The notes beneath the pieces were generated by a model. That model was not told the DNA's origin and did not search any database. It saw only the letters and a program-made list of their open reading frames with translations. Below, in pieces: positions 22,941 to 34,230 of a stretch of DNA of 64,000 bases. Every line of letters starts with the position of its first letter. Position 1 is the stretch's first letter. The stretch comes from Saccopteryx bilineata (Eukaryota; Chordata; Mammalia; Chiroptera; Emballonuridae). The stretch is from NCBI RefSeq assembly GCF_036850765.1, contig NC_089496.1, positions 101,394,267 to 101,458,266 of the forward strand, in the 5' to 3' direction. The position numbers were made by a program, and so were the translations under genes.

Positions 22941-23450
22941 CCTTTGTCCTGGAGCAGGATCCTGGACGAGACACGTTGTACCTCCTGCTGTCCATTGTGA
23001 CGAGGTTTGAGTCATCCTGGGAGGGACCAGGGAGCTGGGGAGGGAAAGGTGGGTGCTTGGGTGTGTGGGGCAGCATCTGCTTCATTGGCCCGTGTCCATG
23101 TGTAACACTTGGAAAGGCTGTATCCCTGCATCCCTGTGAAATGCCAGGCCAGCATTTAGTGGTGGATGGGATTTGGGGCGTGAGAGAAAGAACTCCAGAA
23201 TAGAATTCAGGCCTTTGCTCTGAGCCACTGGGTAAATGACATGCTGTTTGCTGAGATGATAAACGCTGCTGAAGGGGCAGATTTGGGAGGGAAACATCAA
23301 GACTGTAGTTTCGGACATGTTAAGTTGGAGGTGATCGTTAGACATCCAGGTGGAAACATCATGTAGGTAGGTAGTGTGACTGTACTCTGGAATTCAAGAG
23401 AGATATGGGGCTGGAGGTATACACCCAGGAGGAATCAGTGTATGGTTGTG
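22941..23450 (+). repeat. Ancient interspersed repeat, right part
   Basis: 'ggacatgttaagttggaggtg', 'gttagacatccaggtgg' and 'gagagatatggggctggaggt' repeat the wording found at 47650-47790. Old copy, class unassigned. Confidence 0.5.
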
Positions 23451-23930
23451 TGTTGTATGATTATTACAGAACAGCCTTTCCCCTCAAAAATCTCTCTCTC
23501 TTCAGCCTGTCACTAATGCGTGAAGTTACAGCATTAGAAATTCATTGATGCTCTTTGGATTATTAAACTACACATAACCTGTGGGAAAGGTAGCATATTA
23601 AATCTTTATGAAAACCCACTGTATTGTGAATTATTTTATGACATCCTTTCCAAGACAGCCAAGATCTGCTCGCCTTGGGGAGTCCCATGCTGATTGATAG
23701 AAGTTGGGCAGGGGGAGTTATGGAGAGATACTACCTCAGGGGCCCGATGGGGCAATGGGGAAGGCTTTTCATGGACCTGCTTTTATAAAAAGGGAGTCTC
23801 GGATGGTCTTAAATGTAGGTATCAGTGTTTGATTTTTAATAGCTGACTATGGGTTTATGTGTCTAAAGTGTTCTTTATAGTTATTTGTGTTTTAAATTAA
23901 TACTCAGTTTATAAATTCATGTTCCATTTA

Positions 23931-24099
23931 ATTTTTAAAAAGATTTTATGTATTCATTTTAGAGAGGAGAGAGAGAGAGTGGGGAGGAGCAGGAAGCATC
24001 AACTCCCATATGTGCCTTGACCGCGCACCCAGGGTTTCGAACTGGCGACCTCAGCATTCCAGATCAACATTTTATCCACTGTGTCACCACAGGCCAGGC
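23931..24099 (-). mobile_element. Short tRNA-derived SINE (type C)
   Basis: 'gattttatgtattcattttag' with purine-rich text, then 'gcatcaactcccatatgtgcc' and a head ending 'caccacaggccaggc'. Imperfect target repeats starting aaattca lie at 23913 and 24101. Confidence 0.7.
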
Positions 24100-24484
24100 T
24101 AAATTCACATTTCAAATAATTTTAGTTATAGAATGAAGAAAGCTAAACATTATGACATTCAATTTTTCCTTAAAACTTTAACTCCTATTCATAGATCTTT
24201 CATTCTACTTTTAAACTTGTTAATTTAGAGTAAGATAAAGACAATCTGTAGAGTTTGGCTATAGACTGTTCCTTCTAATCATTTCGATAAAATGTGGTAT
24301 TAAAATCATTACATAAAATGTGGTAGTAACAAAGGAAGAATTTTGACTGCTATTTTCTTTTGTGTAGAAAAATTAGATATTTTAGATTACAGAGTAAGAT
24401 TTTTTAAAAAATCTCTAAAATCTGGCTTTCTGTATTAAGTAACATTTAGTTTAAATGAATAGATAAATTAGTTATTAACATTAG

Positions 24485-24945
24485 TTTTCCCTAACTGCTA
24501 TAACAGATTGCGGCTAGCTTACCATTTGGAGGTTAAGAGTCAGAAGTTAGTTTCACTGGCCAAAGTCCAGGTGTTGTCAAGGTGACGCTCCCTGGGGGGC
24601 TCCAACAGAATGCGCATCCTCCACCCTTCCAGCTTCTGGAGCTGCAGTCCCAGTCCCTGCCTCCTTATCCCCTCCTCCATCTTCAATACTTGGAGCACAG
24701 CCTCTTGGTTCAGTGGCCACACTGCTTTCTTCTTCTCTCATCTCCGCCTCCCTCTTTTAATAGGATGGTAGTGGTCACATGTAGAGTCCCTTTACAAAAT
24801 CCAGGAAAAACTCCCCAGTTCAAGATCTGTAATTTGATCACATCTGCAAAGCGCCTTTTGCCAGATAAGGTAACATTCACAGGTATTCACCATTGGCTAA
24901 GACCTAGGTATCTTTGGGGGCTCTTGCTCGGCCTTCCAAAAACTT
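24485..24945. repeat. Old LTR-like interspersed repeat (class uncertain)
   Basis: 'ctaactgctataacagatt', 'gtcagaagttagtttcactgg', 'ccaggtgttgtcaaggtgacg' and 'tcttcaatacttgg' follow a common ancient mammalian repeat in degenerate form, possibly a MaLR-type LTR. The frame at 24582-24980 is not a gene. Confidence 0.4.
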
Positions 24946-25359
24946 GCCCTGAAATGTTTGCTTTAGTGAAGATTTTATAACGATTTTACTGATTTAACTA
25001 TATCCCTGACCCTCTTACGAATTTTATATGCTGTTAATCCCTATTGAAGGCTGTTGAGTAATTGGTATTATTTGACTGCATCTGACTCTGTGTCTTTAGC
25101 TTTTTAGCTTTCTAGAGTTTCATATTCATAGAAATGTTGCAAAGACTATTTGAATGTCCTTTACTCAGTTTACCTATTATTAACATTTCCCTGTTTGCTT
25201 ATTTCTTATTTGCTTATTATTCTTGACAGGCGTGATTTAAAATAAGTCCACGTATCATTTTTAAGAAAACAAAATACAAGATTTATACCAATAGATGTAT
25301 TAGTTATAGATAATGCCCATCTGCTCCTGCTCTCATTTCTCTTCAGTTAAATTAAGAGG

Positions 25360-25575
25360 TTGGCAAACTTTTCTGTAAAGGGCCATTGTAGTAAATATAT
25401 CTGGCTGTGTGGACCATATGGTCTCTGTTGCAACTACTCAGCCCTGCTGGTGTAGTGCAGAAGCAGCCCCAGGCAGTTCCTAAGTGAATGAACACACTGT
25501 GCTCTAATTAAACTTCATCTACACAGACAGGGGGTGGGCTGGATTCTGCTCAGGGGCCATTGTTTGCAACCCAAG
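25360..25575 (+). mobile_element. Old Charlie-type hAT MITE
   Basis: 'ggcaaacttttctgtaaagg' followed by 'gccattgtagtaaatat' and 'gtctctgttgcaactactcag' is a common ancient mammalian hAT MITE. Copies of the same family are at 44005 and 52240. Terminal repeats are decayed. Confidence 0.6.
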
Positions 25576-25821
25576 TTAAATGAGTTCTAAGCGATTCAGA
25601 ATTGAGGTTAAAAAGTTTTTGTCTTTTTTTTTAAATCAGTGTGTTCCTTTAGTTTCTTTGATTACCAAAAAATGGTTCAGCATCTTTTCACTCAAAAATT
25701 ATAATTTTTTAATATCTAATTTAAAAGATGGTGTCATTATCAAAGAGGTCACCTAGGTTGCTTTTGAGTTGCCCCTGAAAAATACAGACTCATAGAATGT
25801 AATCCTTGAAAAGGACTTTGG

Positions 25822-25851
25822 AAATGAATGAATGAATGAATGAATGAATGA
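25822..25851. repeat. (AATG)n microsatellite
   Basis: About seven tandem AATG units. Confidence 0.95.
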
Positions 25852-25901
25852 GGGCATGTATACATGGGCGAGTAACAGATAAACAAATGAAAACTATAGG
25901 C

Positions 25902-26164
25902 TAGTGTTTTTCAAATTACAGCCATTTTGGAAGTTTAAAATTTTTGTGATTGAATGATAATCTAAAATTTTTTGTATAAGCAAATTTAAGATCAAGTGAT
26001 TGATCTTGTAGATCTCCTAATTGAATCAAAATTCCTAGTCTTTTGTGTGAACATATATATTTTAGTCTTATTAGAATTAAAAATCACTTATGAGCCTTTA
26101 AGTTTGGTGAAAATATATTTCCTTTAAAAGCATTCCTTCCATTACTTAAGTTTGAGAAACACTG
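25902..26164. mobile_element. Old hAT MITE ('AGTGTTTTTCAAA' ends)
   Basis: The left end tagtgtttttcaaa and the right end tttgagaaacactg are inverted repeats of the Charlie type. Flanks ctataggc / atctaggc match at 6 of 8 positions, consistent with a decayed hAT target duplication. Confidence 0.6.
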
Positions 26165-26484
26165 ATCTAGGCTGGTCTCCCTCATTTTACAGATGAGGTC
26201 ACCACGACTCATGAATATGGGTAGGAAAAGACAGTGTTTCCACTTAGAGTACTTAAGTTATCTTATGCTAATTATCATACATTTATTATACACAACATTA
26301 TTTTCTATTTGAGGAAAATAAACCCTCCCTTCTGTTGCCAATTTTGGGTATTCTTAATAATGCTAAGAAAAAAAAAGTAATTTTGATTTTTATATTTATT
26401 AGCTTGTACTTTATGAAAGCTTTTGTTTTCACTGTCTTTTAAAAATTAAGTATTTGTAATAACCCTTAGGGAATGGAAATAGGT

Positions 26485-26585
26485 AATTATTACTTTTTTA
26501 TGGATGAAGGTTTAATGATGGGGGAGATAAACTCAAGGTCACACGTAGTAAGTGACAAAGCTGGGATTTGAGTACACTGTTTTTC
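26485..26585 (+). repeat. MIR-like fragment
   Basis: 'aactcaaggtcacacgtagtaagtgac', followed by 'aaagctgggatttgagtac', is typical MIR text. Confidence 0.6.
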
Positions 26586-26932
26586 ATTCTATCATTCTAG
26601 TAGCCTAAAGCAGTGGTCCCCAACCTTTTTTGGGCCACGGACCGGTTTAATGTCAGAAAATATATATAATATTTTCATGGACCGGCCTTTAGGGTGGGAT
26701 GGATAAATGCACAAAATAAAATTATGCGACCGGCATAAAAACTGTGTTATTTTAAAAATATAATTGTCGAAGTTACGATATTTATTGGGCTAAGTTAAAG
26801 GAGGAACAGTTCATTATTCAGGTTGTATTTAAACTGTTATTCTGACAATGTTTCATTTCTGACATCAATATGTAATATGATAGGTTCAGGCTCGCTACTA
26901 ATCATGAACCTACGACAATAAAAATAAACATG

Positions 26933-27333
26933 GCCCTGGCCAGTTGGCTCAGCGGTAGAGCGTCGGCCTAGCGTGCGGAGGACCCGGGTTCGATTCCCGG
27001 CCAGGGCACACAGGAGAAGCGCCCATTTGCTTCTCCACCCCTCCGCCGCACCTTCCTCTCTGTCTCTCTCTTCCCCTCCCGCAGCCAAGGCTCCATTGGA
27101 GCAGAGATGGCCCGGGCGCTGGGGATGGCTCTGTGGCCTCTGCCTCAGGCGCTAGAGTGGCTCTGGTCGCAATATGGCGACGCCCAGGATGGGCAGAGCA
27201 TCGCCCCCTGGTGGGCAGAGCGTCGCCCCTGGTGGGCGTGCCGGGTGGATCCCGGTCGGGCGCATGCGGGAGTCTGTCTGACTGTCTCTCCCCGTTTCCA
27301 GCTTCAGAAAAATGAAAAAATGAAAAAAAAATA
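26933..27333 (+). mobile_element. tRNA-derived SINE type A, duplicated-block subfamily, inside hAT
   Basis: Head gccctggccagttggctcag, B box ggttcgattcc at about 26988, body with two tandem 'gggcagagc(a/g)tcgcccc' blocks, A-rich tail. Target duplication aataaacatg (26923-26932 and 27334-27343). Nearly identical to 29227-29636 in the opposite orientation. Confidence 0.95.
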
Positions 27334-27620
27334 AATAAACATGAATCCACTGTGTACTCGTATGCAACTTTATTAGAAGCATCCTCTTAACATCACACCA
27401 ACAACAGAACATGAGTACATCCTCTCTGCCTCCAAACACTTTCCAGTTGCTATGGTAATGTTTAAACATGCCTTAAAAATAAGATACAATACAAAAACAA
27501 ATATAAAGTGCACGAAAAATACAACTTACCATTGTTATGAATATTGTAAGTTAAGGGTTATTTATTATAATGTTTATATAGAATGAGAGATGGTAGCCTC
27601 TCAACAACCATAACGCTAAA

Positions 27621-29919
27621 TCAGTGGGAGCCCTGAGCTTGTTTCTCTGCAACGATACGGTTCCATCTAGGGGTAATGGGAGACAATGACACCCGAAGTG
27701 TGTTGCTTATGTCCAGTCTATTCCGTAATTTTGTTTTGGTTGCTGTCACTGCAGAAAATCCCACTTCACACAAATATGATGTCCGAAATGGCAACCGGGT
27801 TTTCAGTGCTTTTGTGGCAATCTTGGGGTATTCTACCATGACTTTAATCCAGAACACCGGCAGAGTTGTAGTCTCGAACATATTTTTAAGGTCGCCATCA
27901 TTTGCAATCTCCAGTAGTTGATCTTCTTCTTGCATAGACATGCTGGATTCACCTGGTTTGTTGACAAATGGATCGCGGATCCATTCCTTGGCAATTCATG
28001 GGTCTTTTGTGGTTGAGAAGTAGCGTTCAAACTCTTTTAAAAGCAAATACAGGTGATTGTGCACCAGCTGGGACAATGAAGGCTTGGGCTCAGTCTCTTC
28101 CAAAATTCCCGCGAATGTTTGAAACATGTCAAATATACCCCTGTTCACGCGTCGTCCCCACAAATCCAGTTTGGCTTTAAATGCAGCTACTTCATCTGCC
28201 AACTTGAAGACAGTTGTCATTTTCCTCTGAAGTGACCGACTGAGTTCATTGAGGAGGTTAAATATGTCGCACAAGTAAGCAAGTTTTGCGAACCATTCCT
28301 TGTCACTGAAATGTGCTGCTAGCGGTGACTTTTTTTCTGAGAGATATCTCTGCAGCGGCTCTCGTAATTCAAACACTTTGGCCAGGGACCTCCCTCGAGA
28401 CAACCATCTTATTTCTGTGTATAAAAGAAGGTGTCTGTGCTCCGCGTTCATTTTCATTTCCTCACAAAGCTACTCAAACAGGCGCGAGTGAAGGGCGTGT
28501 GCTTTGATGTGGTTAATAACTTTAACGACATCATTCAATACGCTGTTAAGTTCCGGTGGTATATTTCAGCTAGCCAGCATTTCCCTGTGAATGACACAAT
28601 GCGTAGACTCGCATTCAGGTGCAACCTCCTTAATCTGAGTAGTTAAACCAGACATCCTTCTGGTCATGGCAGCAGCTCCATCTGTGCATATGCCGACACA
28701 AAAAGACCATTTCAGTTTTCCTGATATATAGTCATCCAGCGATTTAAATAGTTCTGCAGCTGTGGTTTTGGTTGGCAATGATAGTGCACATAACATATCC
28801 TCATGCACATCCTCTTGATAAAGATAACGCACGTAAACAAGTAGCATTGCCTTGTTGTCAATATCTGTAGATTCGTCCACCTGGAGAGCGTACCACGGCG
28901 ATTTATTAATCCTTTCCAACAATTGTGATTCAATGTCCTCTGCTATTTCCTCAATGCGCCGTGTGACGGTGGTAGCCGAAAGAGGCATCTGTGCTATCTT
29001 TTTAACCGCAGCCTCTCCTAGAAGTTCACGACAAATGTCTTTAGTGGCTGGAAGGATCAATTCTTCACCAATGGTGAATGGCTTCTTAGCCTTAGCAATA
29101 CGATTAGCCACCAAGTATGATGCTCTCAGTGTACTCGCATTTATTGAAATAGTGGCCACCAGTAATTGTTTTTGTCCTTCTTATTCATGCTTTTTTCTTT
29201 TGAAATACTCAGAAGACTTGTCTTTTTTTTTTTTTTTTTCTCTTTTCATTTTTTCATTTTTCTGAAGCTGGAAACGGGGAGAGACAGTCAGACAGACTCC
29301 CGCATGCGCCCGACCGGGATCCACCCGGCACGCCCACCAGGGGCGACGCTCTGCCCACCAGGGGGCGATGCTCTGCCCATCCTGGGCGTCGCCATATTGT
29401 GACCAGAGCCACTCTAGCGCCTGAGGCAGAGGCCACAGAGCCATCCCCAGCGCCCGGGCCATCTCTGCTCCAATGGAGCCTTGGCTGCGGGAGGGGAAGA
29501 GAGAGACAGAGAGGAAGGTGCGGCGGAGGGGTGGAGAAGCAAATGGGCGCTTCTCCTGTGTGCCCTGGCCGGGAATCGAACCCGGGTCCTCCGCACGCTA
29601 GGCCGACGCTCTACCGCTGAGCCAACCGGCCAGGGCAAGACTTGTCTTTTAAAGTAGGGTGCTTGGTCTCCAAGTGGTGAAGCAATTTTGAAGGCTTCAT
29701 TGCCTCATTACTTAGCCGGTCGCCACATATTATGCAGAGTGGCCTTGGTGCGCGAGAATCACCAGTTGCGATAAATCCATACTTCAATTAGGATTCCGGG
29801 TGTTGACTGTTAACTGAAGCCTTCTTTTTCTTCGTGGTCGTAGGTTCTTTTTCTGTCTCCTCACTGGCCCTTTTCCACTTCGCAAAAAAACTTTCGATGG
29901 AATTTTGTTTTTCACTCAT
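27621..29919 (-). pseudogene. hAT transposase (ZBED5/SCAND3-like), one frame with five stops and a SINE insertion
   Basis: Reading starts at the ATG 29919-29917 with a BED-type zinc finger (C-x2-C at 'PLCIICGDRLSNEAMK', then H-x4-H near 'LLHHLETKH'). It continues past the SINE at 29227-29636. The RNase-H-like core shows LQVDESTDIDNKA (first Asp) and GICTDGAAAM (second Asp). The tail FRTSYLCEVGFSAV...KLRNRLDI is the hAT dimerisation region. Leaving out the SINE and one duplication copy, the distance from start to final TGA is 1875 nt, exactly 625 codons, with no frameshift. Stops interrupt it at 29790-29788, 29183-29181, 28568-28566, 28472-28470 and 27998-27996. It cannot make a full protein now. 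The family resembles mammalian domesticated ZBED proteins, but this copy sits in an intact transposon, so it is not itself a host gene. Confidence 0.9.
29227..29636 (-). mobile_element. tRNA-derived SINE type A inserted into the hAT transposase
   Basis: Poly-T tail on the left and head ending ccggccagggc on the right. A perfect 14-bp target duplication aagacttgtctttt flanks it (29213-29226 and 29637-29650). It splits the transposase just after the BED finger. It carries the doubled internal block. Confidence 0.96.
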
Positions 29920-30216
29920 TTTGCTAGTTTATGGGTTTAATTTTAGCAGCAATGTATCACGTGACCGAGCCAAGCGTCAGGAGTGAGTCTTAGATGGTTG
30001 TAACAGGGGGAATCTGGTCATTTAAAAAAAATAAAACATCATTCAGACTTAAATATAAATAAAATGGAAATAATGTAAGTTATTTATTCTTTCTCTGTGG
30101 ACCGGTACCAAATGGCCCATGGACCGGTCCCGGTCCGCGGCCAGGGGTTGGGGACCACTGGCCTAAAGTACATATGACATTTTACATTATTAAATGATTC
30201 TTTCAGATTGTAATTT

Positions 30217-30430
30217 TTCTTTTTCTTTTTTAAAAATACTTTATTGATTTTACAGAGACAGGAGAGAAAGGGGAGCATGTAATGGGAAGTAACAACTCAT
30301 AGTTGCTTCATGTTAGTTGTTCCTTGCTTGCTTGTTGTATGTGCCTTGACCAGGGAAGCCCAGGGTTTCGAACCAGAAACCTTGGCATTCCAGGCTGAAG
30401 GTTTATCCACTGCGCCACCACAGGCCAGGC
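30217..30430 (-). mobile_element. Short tRNA-derived SINE (type C)
   Basis: 'aatactttattgattttacag', purine-rich tail, and a head ending 'caccacaggccaggc'. Same layout as 23931. Weak target repeats attgtaat / attgtgat. Confidence 0.7.
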
Positions 30431-30442
30431 AATTGTGATCTA

Positions 30443-30537
30443 TCTTCTTCCCCTCCCCCCTCCCCTCCCCTCCCCTTCCCTCCCCTCCCCTCCCCTTCCT
30501 TCTCCTCCCCTCCCCCCTTCCTTCCTTCCTCTTTTTT
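30443..30537. repeat. Polypyrimidine tract (CCCCT)n/(CTTC)n
   Basis: Almost pure C/T on the + strand, made of cccct and cttc units. It directly abuts the tail of the next SINE and probably grew from it. Confidence 0.9.
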
Positions 30538-30827
30538 GACAGAGACAGAGATAAGGACAGACAGATGGGAAGGGAGAGCATGAGAGGCATCAATTCTTCG
30601 TTGTGGCTCCTTAGTTGTTCATTGATTGCTTTCTCATATGTGCCTTGACCTGGGGGCTGCAGCAGACTGAGTGACCCGTTGCTCAAGCTAGCAACCTTGG
30701 GCTCAAGCTGGTGAGCTTTGCTTAAACCAGATGAGTCTGCACTCAAGCCGGTGACCTTTGGATTTCAAACCTGGGTCCTCCGCATTCCCGTCCGACGCTC
30801 TATCCACTGCGCCACTGCCTGGTCAGC
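30533..30827 (-). mobile_element. tRNA-derived SINE type B
   Basis: Purine-rich start, 'ttgttcattgattgctttctc' core, repeated 'ctcaagc' phrases, and a head ending gcctggtcagc. Orientation minus. Confidence 0.85.
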
Positions 30828-31072
30828 TTATTTATTTCAACATATTTAAATCTGACTGAATATATGATTTGTCATTCTCTTCCACCTCCCCCCCCCCAGG
30901 CATTACATTTTGGGTTAGAATATTCTCTGCAAGTTATACTTTGGATCATTTATTATGTACACTTGTTAATATGATGAACGTTGAATTAGTTATTTCCTCA
31001 ATCCATATGTCCTATTTTTATCATCTAAGTTCTATGTTTAATGTATTGTATTGTTTGACTTTTTTTTAATAG

Positions 31073-31247
31073 GTCCTGATTGTTCTTTGAGTGTTCCTTC
31101 TTCCGAGTCTTACTGGATTCTGCCAAATGTTAAGCCTTTCAGCCCCTCTGTGGGCCGGGCTTCCCATAAAGCCGTTTTGCATGGGAAATTTATGTGGGTG
31201 ATTGGTGGATACACTTTTAACTACAGTTCTTTTCAAATGGTTCTGAA
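31073..31247 (+). CDS. ATRNL1: ATRNL1 internal exon, end of EGF region and first kelch repeat
   Basis: The exon is 175 nt, with a T-rich tract and aatag before it and gtaagt after. The first two bases complete Gly from 12265, and the exon ends with two bases of an Asn codon completed at 34949. It encodes PDCSLSVPSSESYWILPNVK, then PFSPSVGRASHKAVLHGKFM and WVIGGYTFNYSSFQMVL. 'R-A-S-H-K-A-V' with 'M-W-V-I-G-G-Y' is the first kelch blade, including the Gly-Gly pair. NYS is an N-glycosylation sequon. The wording fits ATRNL1 better than ATRN. Confidence 0.96.
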
Positions 31248-32038
31248 GTAAGTATTTTATTTCAGGTTTTTACAACTTATTATTTAAACAGATTCTTTTT
31301 TGGTAACAAGACCATCCTAAAATACCATTTTATTGCTGTCCAAATTTATGAATGTTTATTTTTGTGATAGTATCTATTTGCTACATGGAACTGACTTGAG
31401 AATCTATGAATTCAGTATATCCATAGTTAAATATCAGTCATTGTGCATAGAGGTTTGTTTTGAATAGATATTTCATTAGCTCTCCAGAATGCTTCTCATA
31501 GGTTCTGAGTAAGGAAATATTAACTTAAAAGTAAGGTGAGGCCAAGCCTTTATGAGACATTATGAATATTAACGCATTATATTTTTTTCAGAATGAAGTA
31601 TAATTGCTTATATAAAAACCCTTTCAATTTGTCTTATAAATTAATTTACCTGAACTTTTTAACTTTGAATTTATTCTGCAAGCATTTGTTGGGAGAACAA
31701 TGCCAGTGTGATACAATAGATCATTCATTACTGTTGTCCCTGTAGAGCTTGTCCTCCTCATGATTGGATGGCGCAGGAAATGACACGAATGGCAGTTTTA
31801 CCTGCTTTCTTCTCGGCTGGTGATTGTGTTTTATGAATGTTCAGTGACACAAGAAAAGAAGAAACAGGAAGAATAATTTGATTATCAGTGTTGCTTTCAG
31901 GAGCGATATTCATCATATGTAAAAACTGGTGCAACTTGGTCATCAGCCAATCAGAACTGACTCTGGACAGGCGCCGTATTGCCGTGTACCCATTAGGCTG
32001 CCGGATGTAGCAGCTCATTTTACAGACCACCCAGTAAA

Positions 32039-32216
32039 ACTTGAATTTCAGATTAATAATAGACAATTTTTTAGTATAAGTTGGCCCTTACATGCATATT
32101 TATTTTTTTCCCAAATATTACATGGGTTCTTGGGCTCTACCTAAACTAAAAAATTATTTGTTGTTTGTCTAAAAGTCATATTGAATTGGGCATCCTGAAT
32201 TTTATCTGGCAACCCT
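32039..32216. repeat. Old palindromic interspersed repeat
   Basis: 'gaatttcagattaataatag' with 'caattttttagtataagttgg' on the left is mirrored by 'acctaaactaaaaaattatttg' with 'ttgtttgtctaaaagtca' on the right, giving an imperfect foldback, followed by 'gcatcctgaattttatctgg'. I recognise this as a frequent old mammalian repeat but do not name the family. Confidence 0.5.
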
Positions 32217-32378
32217 GCTCACTAAAAATATTAACTCTGGGTATTTAATTCTACTGCTTACCAGAGGAGATTGCTGTGAAGCTACTGTCTGATTGGAATT
32301 AAAGTATGAAATACAATAAATTTTGTAGAGAGGAAGGAAGAGTTTTAGGTCAATATTTAAGCGAACAGTTAGAATTCT

Positions 32379-32755
32379 TTTTTTTTTTTTTTTCTTTCCC
32401 AAGTGAGAGGAGGAGAGATAGAGAGCAAGCATGTGCTCCGAACGGGATTCATCTGGCAACCCCTGTCTGGGGCCGATGCTCTGCCCATCTGGGGCCATGA
32501 TCGCAACTGAGCTATTTTTAGTGCCTGTGGTGGAGGCTCCATGAAGTCATCCTCAGCACCTAGGGCCGGTGTTCTCGAACCATTTGAGTCAGGTTGTGGG
32601 AGGGGAAGAGAGAGAGGGAGAAGGGAGTGAGAGAGAGAAGGGGGAGGGGTAAAGAAGCAGACGGTTGCTTCTCCTGTGTGCCTTAACCAGGAATTGAACC
32701 TGGGACATCCACATGCCTGGCCAATGCTCTATCACTAAGCAAATCAGCTAGGGCT
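32379..32755 (-). mobile_element. tRNA-derived SINE type A, older copy
   Basis: Poly-T left, 'ggccgatgctctgcccatctg' middle, head ending 'aatcagctagggc'. Approximate target repeats gaacagttagaattct / gtgaacagaattct. Confidence 0.82.
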
Positions 32756-33276
32756 GGTGAACAGAATTCTATAATACAATATATGATGGATAAAATACAG
32801 TAGGACGAATTGAAAGCGAGTTGGTGGGGTTAAAATGAATAGCTAACATATGAAAAGAATCTGAAGAAATGAATTTTAAATGTGGAAACTAAAAGAAAAT
32901 TAATTATGATTAATGAAAATGAAAAAGCCTGTGAAAATAAAGTAAAATGGTTTTTGCATTTTTAATGGGCTGTAAGAACGAACAAAGAAGAATACAGAGG
33001 GCCAATGTGGTCCACAAAACCTAAGATATTTACTCTCTGGCCCCTTACAAAAACAGTGTGCTGAATCCTAGTTTGTGGTAAGTTGGTGGGAAGCAGTGTT
33101 GGGTGCAGATGCTGGGAGGGAGGTAGATGCAGGAGCGTGAGTCTGTGCACGTTGCGTTCTGATCGATTTTATGTCCTCATTTGTAGCATACCCATGTATC
33201 TTTCAACTCCAGGGTAGGAAACAACTTGAACATCATTGCTGAAAACAGTTTCTGGTTACTTCCCCTTTGTGTATAT

Positions 33277-33300
33277 GTGAGAGAGAGAGAAAGAGAGAGA

Positions 33301-33346
<46 letters not shown>
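33277..33346. repeat. (GA)n(CA)n microsatellite
   Basis: A GA-rich run followed by about 22 CA units. Confidence 0.95.
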
Positions 33347-33348
<2 letters not shown>

Positions 33349-33879
33349 AGCTTAACTTGCCTTTCCTGATGAGTTGGAGGAAGAAAAAAGAGAGGAGATG
33401 CTAAGTGATAGCTTCTTAGACAAGGTCCTTGTCAGTTCCTGGCTGGGTGCTTCCTTTTGCATATTTTGGCAAATAGAAGAGACTTGAGGATAGAGTGTGC
33501 TGGTGACACCCAGACAGGAATTCTGTCAGATAAGTGTTTGAGATCCACAGTTTGGAACTTCTGTTTTCAGATGTTTATTTTTACACTAGTAGAACAAATA
33601 CTCATTTTCAGTTTTTATCCTGCAATCCAATAGTACCTTATTTTTACAGAAGCTTCTATCTTGCTAGCTTCAATTCACACAATCTCAAACAAATGATCAG
33701 TACACAAGATAAATTTGTGCATCGGAAATAGCTACTTCTTGGGTAATTTATATAATGGTGAGCTAAGTGTGTGTAAAAGAATAAAAACGAATACCTAAAG
33801 CAGATGGCTATTGTAAAAATGGAGAGAATTTCCATTGATTTCCTCTAAAAAAGCTGGCTTTTTTTTTTTGCTTCTGTGA

Positions 33880-34230
33880 AATTTATTTTTTTAAAAATTG
33901 AATTTATGGGGGTAACATTGATTAATAACATTACATAGGTTTAAGGGATACAATTGTACATCATCTGTGCACTGCATCGTGTCCTGACCATTTAAAGTCT
34001 AGTCTCCTTCTGTCACCATTGATCCGCCATTGACCCTCTCCCACCCGCCCCTGCACCCCCTTCCCTGGTCATCAGTACTGTTGTCTGTATTCATAGTTCT
34101 TTTGTTTGTTTGTTTGTTTTGCTTAATTAATCCCTTCACCTGTTTCACCCAGCCCCCCAGCCCCCCAGCCCCCTAGCCCCCTGTGCTCTGACAGCTGTCA
34201 GTCTATTCTCTCTGTCTTTTTTTTCATTTC
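33880..34230 (-). repeat. Bat LINE-1 3' end, antisense
   Basis: 'gaatttatgggggtaacattg' and 'gggatacaattgtacatcatc', then pyrimidine-rich text with 'cagccccccagccccc', is an antisense LINE-1 3' UTR. Similar starts are seen at 19766 and 57655. Confidence 0.65.

Larger units (their letters stand above)
26611..30160 (-). mobile_element. Full-length hAT transposon with two SINEs inserted
   Basis: Terminal repeats are cagtggtccccaac on the left and ggttggggaccactg on the right. A perfect 8-bp target duplication GCCTAAAG flanks it (26603-26610 and 30161-30168). Total 3550 bp. Removing two nested SINEs and their duplications leaves about 2.7 kb, a normal autonomous hAT size. It encodes a transposase on the minus strand (29919 to 27621). 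The MITE at 15305-15600 is built from its two ends. Confidence 0.95.
12266..31072 (+). other. ATRNL1: ATRNL1 18.8-kb intron rich in DNA transposons
   Basis: It starts gtaagt and ends tttttttaatag. Repeats within are listed separately. Stretches where I saw nothing assignable are 12270-13140, 13510-15290, 15610-16679, 17910-18650, 18870-19750, 19860-20930, 21790-22070, 24110-24480, 24900-25120 and 26180-26480. These are AT-rich and lack exon-like frames with splice borders. The coding phase is continuous across the intron (W-Q-G|P-D-C), so no missing exon is expected here. Confidence 0.8.

Noticed and set aside
22552..23010. 152-codon + frame
   Set aside because: It runs across a SINE and an ancient repeat. 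No protein family and no splice context.
27621..29159. Transposase frames as a domesticated host ZBED gene
   Set aside because: The frame is interrupted by five stops and a SINE and sits between intact transposon ends with a target duplication.
31758..32066. 102-codon minus frame
   Set aside because: No recognisable motif, not next to splice signals, partly next to an old repeat. Length alone is not convincing.
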